This document shows positions 17,684 to 25,953 of a DNA stretch of 64,000 nucleotides, one piece after another (position 1 is the stretch's first letter; each line of letters starts with the position of its first letter). The stretch lies in NCBI RefSeq assembly GCF_014648495.1, contig NZ_BMRF01000006.1, positions 1 through 64,000 on the forward strand, in the 5' to 3' direction. Source of the stretch: Actinomadura cremea. GTDB taxonomy: Bacteria > Actinomycetota > Actinomycetes > Streptosporangiales > Streptosporangiaceae. The notes under the pieces were generated by a model. It saw only the letters and a program-made list of their open reading frames with translations, searched no databases and was not told the origin of the DNA. Made by a program: the position numbers and the translations under genes.

Positions 17684-18742
17684 ATGCGGCTTGATCTGTT
17701 CTCGGACGTGACGGACCTGACGGCGGCGATCGTCGACATCGAGTCGGTGAGCGGGGCGGAGGAGCCGCTCGCCGACGCGGTCGAGGAGGCGCTGCGGGCG
17801 CTGCCGCACCTCGCGGTCGAGCGGATCGGCCACAACATCGTCGCCCGCACGCGGCTCGGGCGCGCGGAACGGGTCGTCCTGGCCGGGCACCTGGACACCG
17901 TGCCGCTGAACGGGAACCTGCCGTCGCGGGTCGAGGGCGACCGGCTGTACGGGTGCGGGACCACCGACATGAAGAGCGGCGTCGCCGTGGCGCTGAAGCT
18001 CGCCGCGACGGTGCCGGAGCCGACGCGCGACCTCACGTTCGTGTTCTACGAGTGCGAGGAGATCGAGGCCGAGCGCAACGGGCTGCGGCGGCTCGCCGCC
18101 GAACGCCCCGGGCTGCTCGCCGGCGACTTCGCCGTCCTGATGGAGCCGACCGGCGCGCTCATCGAGGGCGGGTGCCAGGGGACCCTCCGGGTCGAGGTCA
18201 CGGCCACGGGGGAGAGGGCCCACAGCGCGCGCGCCTGGATGGGGTCGAACGCGATCCACTCGGCCGGACGGATCCTGGACGTCCTGCGCGCGTACGAGCC
18301 GACGCGTCCGGTCGTGGACGGGCTGGAGTACCGCGAGGGGCTGAACGCGGTGTTCGTCCGGGGCGGCGTCGCGGGCAACGTGATCCCGGACGAGTGCGTC
18401 GTGACCGTCAACTACCGGTTCGCGCCCGACAAGTCGCTCGACGAGGCGGAGGCGTACCTCCGGCGGGTCTTCGAGGGGTTCGCCGTGAAGGTCGCGGACG
18501 CGTCGCCCGCCGCGCGTCCCGGGCTGACGCACCCGGCGGCGGACGCGTTCGTCCGGGCGAGCGGCGCGGAGGTGCGGGCCAAGCTCGGCTGGACGGACGT
18601 GGCGCGGTTCGCGGAGCTGGGCGTTCCGGCCGTCAACTACGGGCCGGGGGAGCCGACGCTGGCGCACACGAAGGACGAGTACGTCGAGATCCCGCTGATC
18701 GGCGAATGCGAGCGCCGGATGCGCGCCTGGCTCACCGCCTGA
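17684..18742 (+). CDS. dapE: Succinyl-diaminopimelate desuccinylase
   Basis: Removes succinate from N-succinyl-LL-diaminopimelate to give LL-diaminopimelate, the next step but one after DapD. The 352-residue product is an M20 metallopeptidase: metal ligands are His69 in AGHLDTVP, Asp95 in GTTDMKSG, the Glu cluster YECEEIE (123-129), Glu in MEPTGA and the C-terminal His in AHTKDEY. The dimerisation domain is in the middle (about 175-285). Length and motifs match the M. tuberculosis enzyme. Transcription appears leaderless. It is followed by a convergent TetR gene 5 bases after the stop. Confidence 0.93.
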   Translation: MRLDLFSDVTDLTAAIVDIESVSGAEEPLADAVEEALRALPHLAVERIGHNIVARTRLGRAERVVLAGHLDTVPLNGNLPSRVEGDRLYGCGTTDMKSGVAVALKLAATVPEPTRDLTFVFYECEEIEAERNGLRRLAAERPGLLAGDFAVLMEPTGALIEGGCQGTLRVEVTATGERAHSARAWMGSNAIHSAGRILDVLRAYEPTRPVVDGLEYREGLNAVFVRGGVAGNVIPDECVVTVNYRFAPDKSLDEAEAYLRRVFEGFAVKVADASPAARPGLTHPAADAFVRASGAEVRAKLGWTDVARFAELGVPAVNYGPGEPTLAHTKDEYVEIPLIGECERRMRAWLTA

Positions 18743-18746
18743 GCGG

Positions 18747-19313
18747 TCAGGCCCGCATGCCCCGCAGGAACACGTCCGTGTAGACCCGCCGGCCCTCGGG
18801 GTCGGCGAGGCTGACCGCCATCGCCAGCCCGCACATCAGCGCGCGGAACTCGTGGAGCCCGATGTCGGCGCGGAGCGTCCCGGCGGCGTGGGCGCGGTCG
18901 AGGAGCCGGGCGACGTTGTCGTGCAGCTCCCGGTTCTCGCGGCCGGTGTTCTCGTCGAACAGCAGGCCGATGTCGCCGAACACCATGCGCAGGCCCCGGT
19001 TGCGGCTCATCACGTCGCTGCTGAGCCGCACGTAGTGCGCGAGGCCCTCCCACGGATCGTCGATCCGCAGGGACTCGGCCGCGTTGGCGGCGCCGTCGGC
19101 CAGCCACTCGACGATCAGCTCGTCGACGAGCGCCTGCTTGGTGGGGAAGTGGCGGTAGATCGTTCCGACGCCGACGCCGGCGCGGCGCGCGATGTCCTCC
19201 ATCTGGACCTCGGCGCCGCCCTCCTCGAACGCGGTGCGCGCGGCGTCGAGGACGCGGCGCCGGTTGCGGCGCGCGTCCGCCCGCATCGGGCGCGGTTCGG
19301 CGGTGCTGGTCAT
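18747..19313 (-). CDS. TetR-family repressor
   Basis: A 188-residue regulator with an N-terminal helix-turn-helix (VQMEDIARRAGVGVGTIYRH, FPTKQALVDEL) and a ligand-binding helical domain. The ATG at 19313 is used; an in-frame ATG at 19331 is possible. It is divergent from an EmrB/QacA-type exporter gene and the 102-base region between holds an inverted repeat inside a sigma70-like promoter, so it very likely represses the exporter and itself. Confidence 0.88.
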   Translation of the reverse strand: MTSTAEPRPMRADARRNRRRVLDAARTAFEEGGAEVQMEDIARRAGVGVGTIYRHFPTKQALVDELIVEWLADGAANAAESLRIDDPWEGLAHYVRLSSDVMSRNRGLRMVFGDIGLLFDENTGRENRELHDNVARLLDRAHAAGTLRADIGLHEFRALMCGLAMAVSLADPEGRRVYTDVFLRGMRA

Positions 19314-19337
19314 CGCGTCCCAGTGAACCATACGGAG

Positions 19338-19367
19338 TTGACAACCGGAATCACGCTTCCGTATCTT
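19338..19367 (+). promoter_or_regulatory. Promoter of the MFS exporter with embedded TetR-type operator
   Basis: TTGACA (19338-19343), 18 bases, then TATCTT (19362-19367). Between and over them lies CGGAATCACGCTTCCG (19346-19361), a perfect 5-base-arm inverted repeat, and wider arms ATACGGA/TCCGTAT (19330-19336, 19358-19364). A repressor bound here would block RNA polymerase. Confidence 0.6.
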
Positions 19368-19415
19368 CCCGGGCTGTAAACGGAATCGGAATTCGACTTC
19401 CAGTTGGAGTCATGC

Positions 19416-20849
19416 ATGGCCGCACGGCATCGGGGGCTCGCCCTCGCCCTGCTCACCTCGGTCCAGTTCGTCCTGGTCCTGGACGCCTCGATCGTCAACA
19501 TCGCGCTGCCGTCCATCGGCCGCGACCTCCACTTCGACCAGGCGGACCTGTCCTGGGTCACCAACGCCTACACGCTCGCGTTCGGCGGCTTCCTGCTGTT
19601 CGGCGGGCGGGTCGCCGACCTCGCCGGGCGCCGCCGGATGTTCCTGCTCGGGCTGGCGCTGTTCACCGCCACCTCGCTCGTCGGCGGCCTCGCGCCGAAC
19701 GCCGGGACGCTCGTCGCCGCGCGGGCCGTCCAGGGCGTCGGCGCCGCGCTCGCCGCCCCCGCCGCACTGGCGCTCATCATGACGCTGTTCGCGCCCGGCC
19801 CCGAGCGCAACCGCGCGCTCGGCCTGTTCGGCGCCGTCGCCGGCGCGGGCGGGGCCGCCGGCGCCATCCTCGGCGGGCTGCTCACCGACTGGTTCGGCTG
19901 GGCTGCGGTGCTCTACGTCAACGTCCCGCTCGGCGCCGCCGCCATCGCGCTCGCGCCCGTCCTGCTGCCCGAGGCGCGCGACGAGCGGGTCCGCGGCTTC
20001 GACCTGTTCGGCGCCGTCGCGGTGACCGGCGGCCTCGCGCTGCTCGTCTACACCCTGGTGGACGCGAACGAGGCGGGCTGGACGTCCGCGCGGACGCTCG
20101 GGCTCGGCGCCGGGGCCGTCGCCCTGCTGGTCGCGTTCGTCGCGGTGGAGGCGCGCGTGCGGCACCCGCTCGTCCCGCTCGGGGTGTTCCGGAACCGGTC
20201 GCTGACCGGCGGCAACCTGGCGGCCGTCCTGATGACGATGGCGATCTTCCCGATGTTCTACGTCATGACCCTCTACCTGCAGCAGGTCAAGGGCTACGAG
20301 CCGGTGAAGGCCGGGCTGGCGCAGTTGCCGGTGGCGATCGCGATCGGCGCCGGATCGGCGATCGGCTCCCGGCTCGTCACCCGGTTCGGCCCGCGCGTCC
20401 CGGTCGGCGCGGCGCTGGCCGTCGCCGCCGGCGGGCTGGCCTGGTTCTCCCGCATGTCGACGACCGGCCACTACGCGGTCGAGGCGCTCGGTCCCGCGAT
20501 CGTGATGGGGCTCGGCGCCGGGGTCGTCTTCGTCGGCGTCACCATCGCCGCGACCGCCGGGGCGTCGGCGGACGAGTCGGGCCTCGCGTCCGGCCTCGTC
20601 AACACCGCCCAGCAGGTCGGCGGCGCGCTCGGTCTGGCGCTCGTGGTCGCGGTGGCCGCGCACGTCACCGGCGACGCGTTCGCGGACGGCGGGCACGCCG
20701 CCGGCGCGGCACTGAACGAGGGGTTCCGGGCGGGCATGCTCCTCGCCGCGGGCGTCGCGCTCCTGGCGGCCGCGGCCGCCCTGGCGCTCATCCCCGGCCG
20801 GACGGCCGCGGAGCCCGCGCCGCGGGAGGTCCCGGCAAAGGTGGGCTGA
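19416..20849 (+). CDS. MFS exporter, DHA2 / EmrB-QacA family
   Basis: A 477-residue, 14-helix proton-driven drug-type exporter. The DHA2 signature LDASIVNIALPSIGRDL is in helix 1, the antiporter motif with GGRVADLAGRRRMF follows helix 2, and the FGAVAGAGGAAGAILGGLL motif C is in helix 5. The ATG at 19416 has GGAG seven bases upstream. Exports toxic compounds or an endogenous metabolite; the TetR gene beside it presumably senses the substrate. Confidence 0.9.
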   Translation: MAARHRGLALALLTSVQFVLVLDASIVNIALPSIGRDLHFDQADLSWVTNAYTLAFGGFLLFGGRVADLAGRRRMFLLGLALFTATSLVGGLAPNAGTLVAARAVQGVGAALAAPAALALIMTLFAPGPERNRALGLFGAVAGAGGAAGAILGGLLTDWFGWAAVLYVNVPLGAAAIALAPVLLPEARDERVRGFDLFGAVAVTGGLALLVYTLVDANEAGWTSARTLGLGAGAVALLVAFVAVEARVRHPLVPLGVFRNRSLTGGNLAAVLMTMAIFPMFYVMTLYLQQVKGYEPVKAGLAQLPVAIAIGAGSAIGSRLVTRFGPRVPVGAALAVAAGGLAWFSRMSTTGHYAVEALGPAIVMGLGAGVVFVGVTIAATAGASADESGLASGLVNTAQQVGGALGLALVVAVAAHVTGDAFADGGHAAGAALNEGFRAGMLLAAGVALLAAAAALALIPGRTAAEPAPREVPAKVG

Positions 20850-20887
20850 TCGGGAAAACCGGGAGGTGGGCGCCCCCGGCGCGCCGT

Positions 20888-20893
20888 TACGGT
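20888..20893 (+). promoter_or_regulatory. Candidate leaderless -10 hexamer
   Basis: TACGGT lies 6 bases before the ATG at 20900 of the first LOG-family gene. Confidence 0.4.
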
Positions 20894-20899
20894 GGGGCC

Positions 20900-21706
20900 A
20901 TGACATCCGATGACTCCCGCCGAACCCGGCGGCAGGGGCCCGCCACGCTCCGCGGGCGCGCCGTCCCGCAGACCACCACCGACCAGCGGCTGCTCGACGC
21001 GCGCGGCCCCGCCGACTGGGTGCACGCCGACCCGTGGCGGGTGCTGCGCATCCAGGCCGAGTTCGTGGAGGGGTTCGGGCTGCTGGCGGAGCTGCCGAAG
21101 GCGGTCAGCGTCTTCGGCAGCGCCCGCACCAAGCCGGGGACGCCCGAGTACGAGATGGCCGTCGACATCGGCGCCCGGCTGCACGACGCGGGATACGCGG
21201 TGATCACCGGTGGCGGCCCCGGGATCATGGAGGGGGCCAACAAGGGCTGCGACGAGAACGGCGGGCTGTCGGTCGGGCTCGGCATCGAGCTGCCCTTCGA
21301 GCAGAAGCTGAACGACCACGTCGACATCGGCCTCGAGTTCCGGTACTTCTTCGTCCGCAAGACGATGTTCGTGAAGTACTCGCAGGCGTTCGTCGTCCTC
21401 CCGGGCGGCTTCGGGACGCTCGACGAGCTGTTCGAGGCGATCACGCTCGTCCAGACCAAGAAGATCACCCGGTTCCCGATCGTCCTCGTCGGCACCGAGT
21501 TCTGGGGCGGGCTGCTCGACTGGATCCGCGCCACGATGCTGCCGTCCGCGAAGATCTCAGCCGAGGACATGGACCTCATCCACCTCACCGACGACCCCGA
21601 CGAGGTCGTCAAGGTGATCGTCGACGGGCACATCCAGCAGGAGCGCCTGCTGCAGGAGAAGGCCGCGGTGCAGGAGACGGCGGAGCAGGGAGTGGACGGA
21701 ACGTGA
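20900..21706 (+). CDS. LOG-family (TIGR00730) Rossmann protein, long form
   Basis: A 268-residue member of the lysine decarboxylase-like/LOG family, whose characterised members are cytokinin riboside 5'-monophosphate phosphoribohydrolases. GSARTKPGTPEYEMA, GGGPGIMEGANKG and the signature PGGFGTLDELFEA (near 165-178) are all present. The first 60 residues are an extra polar extension not found in short LOG proteins. The stop codon overlaps the GTG of the next gene (GTGA), which encodes a short LOG paralogue, so they are translated together. The M. tuberculosis homologue Rv1205 is also near dapE. Confidence 0.88.
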   Translation: MTSDDSRRTRRQGPATLRGRAVPQTTTDQRLLDARGPADWVHADPWRVLRIQAEFVEGFGLLAELPKAVSVFGSARTKPGTPEYEMAVDIGARLHDAGYAVITGGGPGIMEGANKGCDENGGLSVGLGIELPFEQKLNDHVDIGLEFRYFFVRKTMFVKYSQAFVVLPGGFGTLDELFEAITLVQTKKITRFPIVLVGTEFWGGLLDWIRATMLPSAKISAEDMDLIHLTDDPDEVVKVIVDGHIQQERLLQEKAAVQETAEQGVDGT

Positions 21707-22299
21707 GCGACTCCCTCGCCGTCTGCGTCTTCTGCGCCTCCAGCAGCAAGATCGCCCCCCGCTTCCTCGACCTGGCCGCCGAGGCCGGCGCCGAGCTGGC
21801 GCGGCGCGGCCACAGCCTGGTCAGCGGCGGCGCCCAGGTGTCGTGCATGGGCGCCGTGGCGCGCGCCGCGCGGGCCGGCGGCGCCCGCAGCGTCGGCGTG
21901 ATCCCCGAGAACCTGGTCGACCTCGAGATCTCCGACGAGGACAACGACGAGCTGATCGTCACCCCCGACATGCGCACCCGCAAGGGCGAGATGGACCGCC
22001 GCAGCGACGCGTTCCTCGTCCTGCCCGGCGGCATCGGGACGCTCGAGGAGCTGTTCGAGATCTGGACGGCCCGCACCCTCGGCATGCACGACAAGCCCAT
22101 CGTCATCCTCGACCCCGTCGGCGTCTACGAGCCGCTCCGCGAGCTGATGAAGGGCCTCGCGGAGCACGGCTTCACCCGTCCGAAGGCGTTCGACGCGGTC
22201 AGCTGGGCCTCGACCGTCCCCGAGGCGTTCGACCTGCTCGAACGCTCCCAGGTCCGGATCGAGCCCACTCCCGAGGACTACGCCGAGGCCGAACTGTAG
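21703..22299 (+). CDS. LOG-family (TIGR00730) Rossmann protein, short form
   Basis: A 198-residue protein with standard LOG length. CVFCASSSKI at the start, SGGAQVSCMGAVARAA in place of GGGxGLMGxxA, and the phosphoribohydrolase signature LPGGIGTLEELFEIW. Compared with the long paralogue upstream, the first glycine loop is altered (GGAQVSCMG), which may affect nucleotide binding. GTG start within the stop of the upstream gene. Tandem LOG paralogues suggest a heteromer or division into two substrates. Confidence 0.88.
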   Translation: MSDSLAVCVFCASSSKIAPRFLDLAAEAGAELARRGHSLVSGGAQVSCMGAVARAARAGGARSVGVIPENLVDLEISDEDNDELIVTPDMRTRKGEMDRRSDAFLVLPGGIGTLEELFEIWTARTLGMHDKPIVILDPVGVYEPLRELMKGLAEHGFTRPKAFDAVSWASTVPEAFDLLERSQVRIEPTPEDYAEAEL

Positions 22300-22413
22300 G
22301 ACGGCTGACCGCAGGACGCGCGCGGCCTGCTCGGGGCCCGCTCCCGGCCGAATCCGGCTCGGCGCGCGTGGTCTTCGCAGGAGGGGAAGGAAGCCTCTGC
22401 GGAGGTGGGGGAC

Positions 22414-23493
22414 TTGAACGGCGTGACCAGGGTGAAGGCGTGCGCGGTGGCGGCCGCGGGCGGGCTGCTGCTGGCCGGGTGCTCCGGCGGCGGGGACGGC
22501 GGCGGGGACGCGACGCCCGCGGCGGCGGGCACGCCCGTCCCCGCGACCGGCCCGGCCGCGAGCCTGGAGCAGCAGTACCAGCGGATCGTCGAGGCCGTCC
22601 TGCCGTCGGTGGTCAAGATCGAGACGGACCAGGGCGAGGGCTCCGGCGTCGTCTTCGACGGGCAGGGGCACATCGTCACGAACGCGCACGTCGTCGCGGG
22701 CGCGCAGCGCATCCGGGTGACGGCCGCGAGCGGCGGCGCACCGCTGGGCGCGCAGCTCGTCGGGGCGTTCCCGCCGGACGACCTCGCCGTCGTCAAGGTG
22801 GACGGCGGGTCCCTCAAGCCCGCGCGGTGGGCCGACTCGAGCAAGGCGCGGGTCGGGCAGATCGTGCTGGCCATGGGCAACCCGCTCGGACTCGCCGGAA
22901 GCGTGACGAACGGGATCGTGTCCGCGCTGCACCGGACGGTGTCGACGCAGGGCGAGGGCGACTTCCAGGGCTCGACGATCGCCGACGCGATCCAGACGAG
23001 CGCGGCGATCAACCCCGGGAACAGCGGCGGGGCGCTCGTCACGCTGAGCGGCGAGGTGATCGGCGTCCCGACCGCCGCGGCGTCCGATCCGTCCATCGGC
23101 GGCGCGGCCAACGGCATCGGGTTCGCGACGCCGAGCGACACCGTGAAACGGATCGTCCCGCAGCTGGTCCGCGGCGGTGAGGTGACCGACTCCGGACGGG
23201 CGGCGCTCGGCGTCGTCGTCCGGACGATCGTCGACCCGGAGAGCGGGCGGCAGTCGGCGGTCGCGGTCGTCGAGGTGCTCGACGGCGGCGCCGCCGCCGG
23301 GTCCGGGATCGAGGAGGGGGACCTGATCCTCGCCGTGAACGGGACGCCGACGCCGAACCAGACGGCGCTGACGACCGTCCTCGCGAACCTGCGGCCGGGG
23401 CGGTCGGTCAATGTGAAGATTCGCGAACCGGACGGGACGGAACGGCAGGTGAAGGTGACGCTCGGTGAGCTGCCGGCGTCGAACCGGCCCTGA
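22414..23493 (+). CDS. HtrA-like serine protease lipoprotein with PDZ domain
   Basis: A 359-residue exported lipoprotein: signal peptide with lipobox LLLAGC, a Gly/Ala-rich linker, a trypsin-like protease domain and a C-terminal PDZ domain (about 270-350). The catalytic triad is His92 (TNAHVV), Asp123 (DDLAVV) and Ser204 (GNSGGAL). The TTG at 22414 is chosen as start because GGAGG lies 8 bases upstream; GTG codons at 22405 and 22423 are in frame. Likely acts in extracytoplasmic protein quality control. A second, membrane-anchored HtrA is at 41606 in the sigE cluster. The 114 bases upstream hold no clear promoter motif. Confidence 0.88.
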   Translation: MNGVTRVKACAVAAAGGLLLAGCSGGGDGGGDATPAAAGTPVPATGPAASLEQQYQRIVEAVLPSVVKIETDQGEGSGVVFDGQGHIVTNAHVVAGAQRIRVTAASGGAPLGAQLVGAFPPDDLAVVKVDGGSLKPARWADSSKARVGQIVLAMGNPLGLAGSVTNGIVSALHRTVSTQGEGDFQGSTIADAIQTSAAINPGNSGGALVTLSGEVIGVPTAAASDPSIGGAANGIGFATPSDTVKRIVPQLVRGGEVTDSGRAALGVVVRTIVDPESGRQSAVAVVEVLDGGAAAGSGIEEGDLILAVNGTPTPNQTALTTVLANLRPGRSVNVKIREPDGTERQVKVTLGELPASNRP

Positions 23494-23545
23494 GATCCTC
23501 AAGGGATCAACTGTGTCCTGGGGGTTTCCCGATCCGCGTCCGCTC

Positions 23546-23562
23546 GTTCACTTCCGATTCAG
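23546..23562 (+). promoter_or_regulatory. PHO-box-like direct repeat upstream of phoX
   Basis: GTTCAC (23546) and ATTCAG (23557) are spaced exactly 11 bases, the repeat period of PhoP boxes in Streptomyces (unit core GTTCACC). Unit one matches 6 of 7 and unit two 5 of 7 core bases. The site lies about 60-75 bases before the PhoX start codon. Confidence 0.5.
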
Positions 23563-23619
23563 CATGGCGGAGAAGGCTCCCGCGTGATCCCCTCACGCGA
23601 TCCCCACTAAGGAGCGTTC

Positions 23620-24939
23620 ATGTCCGTCACCCGTCGTGGAGTGATGAAGGGCGGCGCCGTCGGCGCGATGTCCCTCGCGATGGCCGGGAGTTTCGACGCC
23701 ATCTTCCAGACCTCCGCGGTCGCCGACACCGGCGAGGCGTACGGCTACGGCCCGCTGGTCCCCGACCCGAAGGGCGTCCTCGACCTGCCCCAGGGCTTCA
23801 CCTACAAGGAGCTGTCGGTCGAAGGCGACACGATCTCCGACGGCGTCCGGGTCCCCGGGCGTCACGACGCCATGGGAACGTTCCCGACCGGCAACGGCAA
23901 CGAGCTGCTGGTGGTCCGCAACCACGAGCAGACCACCAGCGGCGTCAAGACCGTCGCCGCCGACGAGCTGGTCTACGACCCCGAGGCGTGGGGCGGGACC
24001 ACCACGCTGACGCTGCGCAACGGCGACGAGCTGCGGTCCCAGTACGTCAGCCTCGCCGGGACGTCCACGAACTGCGCGGGCGGCGTCACCCCGTGGGGCA
24101 CCTGGCTGACCTGCGAGGAGACCGAGGGCTTCGGCGGCGAGAGCAAGAGCCACGGCTGGGTGTTCGAGGTCGACCCGTACGGCCGCCGCACCAAGCCCGA
24201 GCCGCTGAAGGAGATGGGCCGCTTCGCGCACGAGGCCGTCTGCGTCGACCCGCACACCCTCACCGCGTACCTGACCGAGGACGCGTCCGGCCCGTTCGGC
24301 ATGTTCTACCGGTTCCGCCCGCGCGCCCACCGCGGCGACTACCACGCGTACATGCAGGGCGGGCGGCTCGAGGTCGGGTACATCCGGGACGTCCCGGACC
24401 TGTCGCTCATCGACGAGCCCGGCACCAAGCTGCACGCGCGCTGGAAGGCGGTCCCGGACAAGTACGCCGAGCAGACCTCGATCCGCGAGCAGTTCGGCGA
24501 CGAGATCACCCGCACGCAGAAGCTCGAGGGCTGCTGGTGGGGGCACGGCAAGGCGTGGTTCACGGCCAGCTTCGCCCGCAAGTCCAGCGGTGCGGCCCGC
24601 GACCACAAGGGCCAGGTCTGGACCTACGACCCGCGGACGAACGAGTTCGAGCTGCAGCTCATCTTCAAGACCGACTCGCGGTTCGACAGCCCGGACAACA
24701 TCGTCGTCTCGCCCTACGGCGGCGGCGTGATCATCGCCGAGGACGGTGACGGCGAGCAGCACCTCGTCGGCACCACGAAAGACAACAAGCCCTTCGCGTT
24801 CGCCCGCAACGCCGCCAACGGCAGCGAGTTCTGCGGCGTGACGTTCTCCCCGGACGGCCGCACCCTGTACGCCAACCGGCAGAGCGGCCCCGGCGTGACG
24901 TTCGCCATCACCGGCCCGTGGGAGAAGATCCGCGGCTGA
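23620..24939 (+). CDS. phoX: PhoX-type (DUF839) alkaline phosphatase, Tat-exported
   Basis: A 439-residue secreted phosphatase of the PhoX/DUF839 family, which hydrolyses phosphomonoesters using an Fe/Ca cofactor. The N-terminal TRRGVMKGGA is a twin-arginine signal. Family signatures include TNCAGGVTPWGTWLTCEE (metal-site Cys and Glu), GRFAHEAVCVD, and the C-terminal SPDNIVVSPYGGGVIIAEDG. ATG at 23620 follows AAGGAGCG. A PHO-box-like repeat upstream suggests induction by phosphate starvation. Single-gene transcript, convergent with the short FolP-like gene. Confidence 0.88.
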   Translation: MSVTRRGVMKGGAVGAMSLAMAGSFDAIFQTSAVADTGEAYGYGPLVPDPKGVLDLPQGFTYKELSVEGDTISDGVRVPGRHDAMGTFPTGNGNELLVVRNHEQTTSGVKTVAADELVYDPEAWGGTTTLTLRNGDELRSQYVSLAGTSTNCAGGVTPWGTWLTCEETEGFGGESKSHGWVFEVDPYGRRTKPEPLKEMGRFAHEAVCVDPHTLTAYLTEDASGPFGMFYRFRPRAHRGDYHAYMQGGRLEVGYIRDVPDLSLIDEPGTKLHARWKAVPDKYAEQTSIREQFGDEITRTQKLEGCWWGHGKAWFTASFARKSSGAARDHKGQVWTYDPRTNEFELQLIFKTDSRFDSPDNIVVSPYGGGVIIAEDGDGEQHLVGTTKDNKPFAFARNAANGSEFCGVTFSPDGRTLYANRQSGPGVTFAITGPWEKIRG

Positions 24940-24956
24940 CCCGCCCTCGGGCCGGT

Positions 24957-25283
24957 CTAGGCCAGCCCGCGCCTGGTCTCCGCCGGGGGCCGCTCCCCCC
25001 GGATGGAGGCCACCATGTCCAGGACGTCGCGCACCGCGGCGGCCTGCGACGCGGGGACGCGCAGCGCGCGCGCCCCCAGCCACGCGTAGACGGACGCCGC
25101 GGCCAGCAGCCCGGGATCGGGCTCCCGCGCGTCCGTCTCCAGCGTGACCAGCACCCTCTCGCCGGCGGCGACCAGGCCGGCGACCCGGCCCGCCGGCGGC
25201 GCCGTGCCCGCGTCCGCGCACCCGTCCGGCACCCGCGCCCCCGGCACCAGCAGCGCCACCCCGTCCGCCCCATGCGTCCCCAT
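24957..25283 (-). CDS. Short dihydropteroate synthase-like C-terminal protein
   Basis: A 108-residue protein. Its second half, SVYAWLGARALRVPASQAAA, followed by a DMVASIRG-containing tail, resembles the last beta-alpha units of dihydropteroate synthase (FolP), where a Gly-Ala-Arg/His strand ends the pterin barrel. Nothing corresponding to the substrate-binding N-terminal barrel is present, so it cannot be an active FolP. In M. tuberculosis the folP2 gene (Rv1207) lies at the matching place between the LOG and tag genes. It could be a reduced folP2 remnant retained for another role. The ATG at 25283 is chosen; no strong ribosome binding site. Confidence 0.65.
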   Translation of the reverse strand: MGTHGADGVALLVPGARVPDGCADAGTAPPAGRVAGLVAAGERVLVTLETDAREPDPGLLAAASVYAWLGARALRVPASQAAAVRDVLDMVASIRGERPPAETRRGLA

Positions 25284-25395
25284 GCCCTCAAGCGTGGCAC
25301 GAACCGCCCGGCGGACGACCCCGGACCCCCGGAGCCCGCCCGCGCGTCGTCGCCGGGGGAGGGCCGACGGTGGCACGATCGACGGCACCGACACG

Positions 25396-25401
25396 TAGAC
25401 T
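25396..25401 (+). promoter_or_regulatory. Candidate -10 hexamer
   Basis: TAGACT lies 9 bases before the ATG at 25411. A partial Shine-Dalgarno (CGGAG) lies between, so either a leaderless or very short-leader transcript is possible. Confidence 0.4.
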
Positions 25402-25410
25402 GATCGGAGC

Positions 25411-25953
25411 ATGATCGTGCTTGTGGTCCTCGGGTTGGCGGCCGTCGCCGTGCTGGGCGCCGTCGTCCTGCTCGCCATGGGCAGGGGCGGGGAGCTCGCG
25501 GCGACGCACCCCGACCACCCGCCGCTTCCCCTCGGCACCGAGGGATGGCCCGTCACCGCGGCGGAGACCGTTCACCTGCGGCTGCCGCGCACCATGTGGG
25601 GCTACCAGCCCGACCTGACCGACGAGGCCGTGCGGCGCCTCGCGCGCGCGCTGTCGGACCGCGACGCCGAGATCGCCGCGCTGCGGCGGGAGAACGCCGA
25701 GCTGCGGCACCGGACGGGCGAACCGGTCGGGGCCCTGTACGGCCTGCGCGAGACCGGTCCCAACGCGGGTCCGTCCGGCGACCTCCCCCCGGACGCGGGC
25801 GACCCGCACGGCATCGCGTCCGGTGCGACGAGCTTCGACGCGACCCGGGCCGACGACCGCAGGGCGGACGACCGCTGGGACGACCGCTGGGACGACCGCT
25901 GGGACGACGACGGGGCACGCGACCACGAGGGCGAGGGGGACGAACGGCCGTGA
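25411..25953 (+). CDS. Small DivIVA-like membrane-anchored coiled-coil protein
   Basis: A 180-residue protein with one N-terminal membrane helix (MIVLVVLGLAAVAVLGAVVL), then a DivIVA-type motif (LRLPRTMWGYQPDLTDEAV) and a short coiled coil (SDRDAEIAALRRENAELR). The rest is a polar, disordered tail with three 12-base tandem repeats encoding a DDRW unit (25868-25910). Probably recruits other proteins to the cell pole or septum. A homologous gene precedes tag in other actinomycetes (Rv1209 in M. tuberculosis). Overlaps the tag start by 4 bases. Confidence 0.8.
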   Translation: MIVLVVLGLAAVAVLGAVVLLAMGRGGELAATHPDHPPLPLGTEGWPVTAAETVHLRLPRTMWGYQPDLTDEAVRRLARALSDRDAEIAALRRENAELRHRTGEPVGALYGLRETGPNAGPSGDLPPDAGDPHGIASGATSFDATRADDRRADDRWDDRWDDRWDDDGARDHEGEGDERP

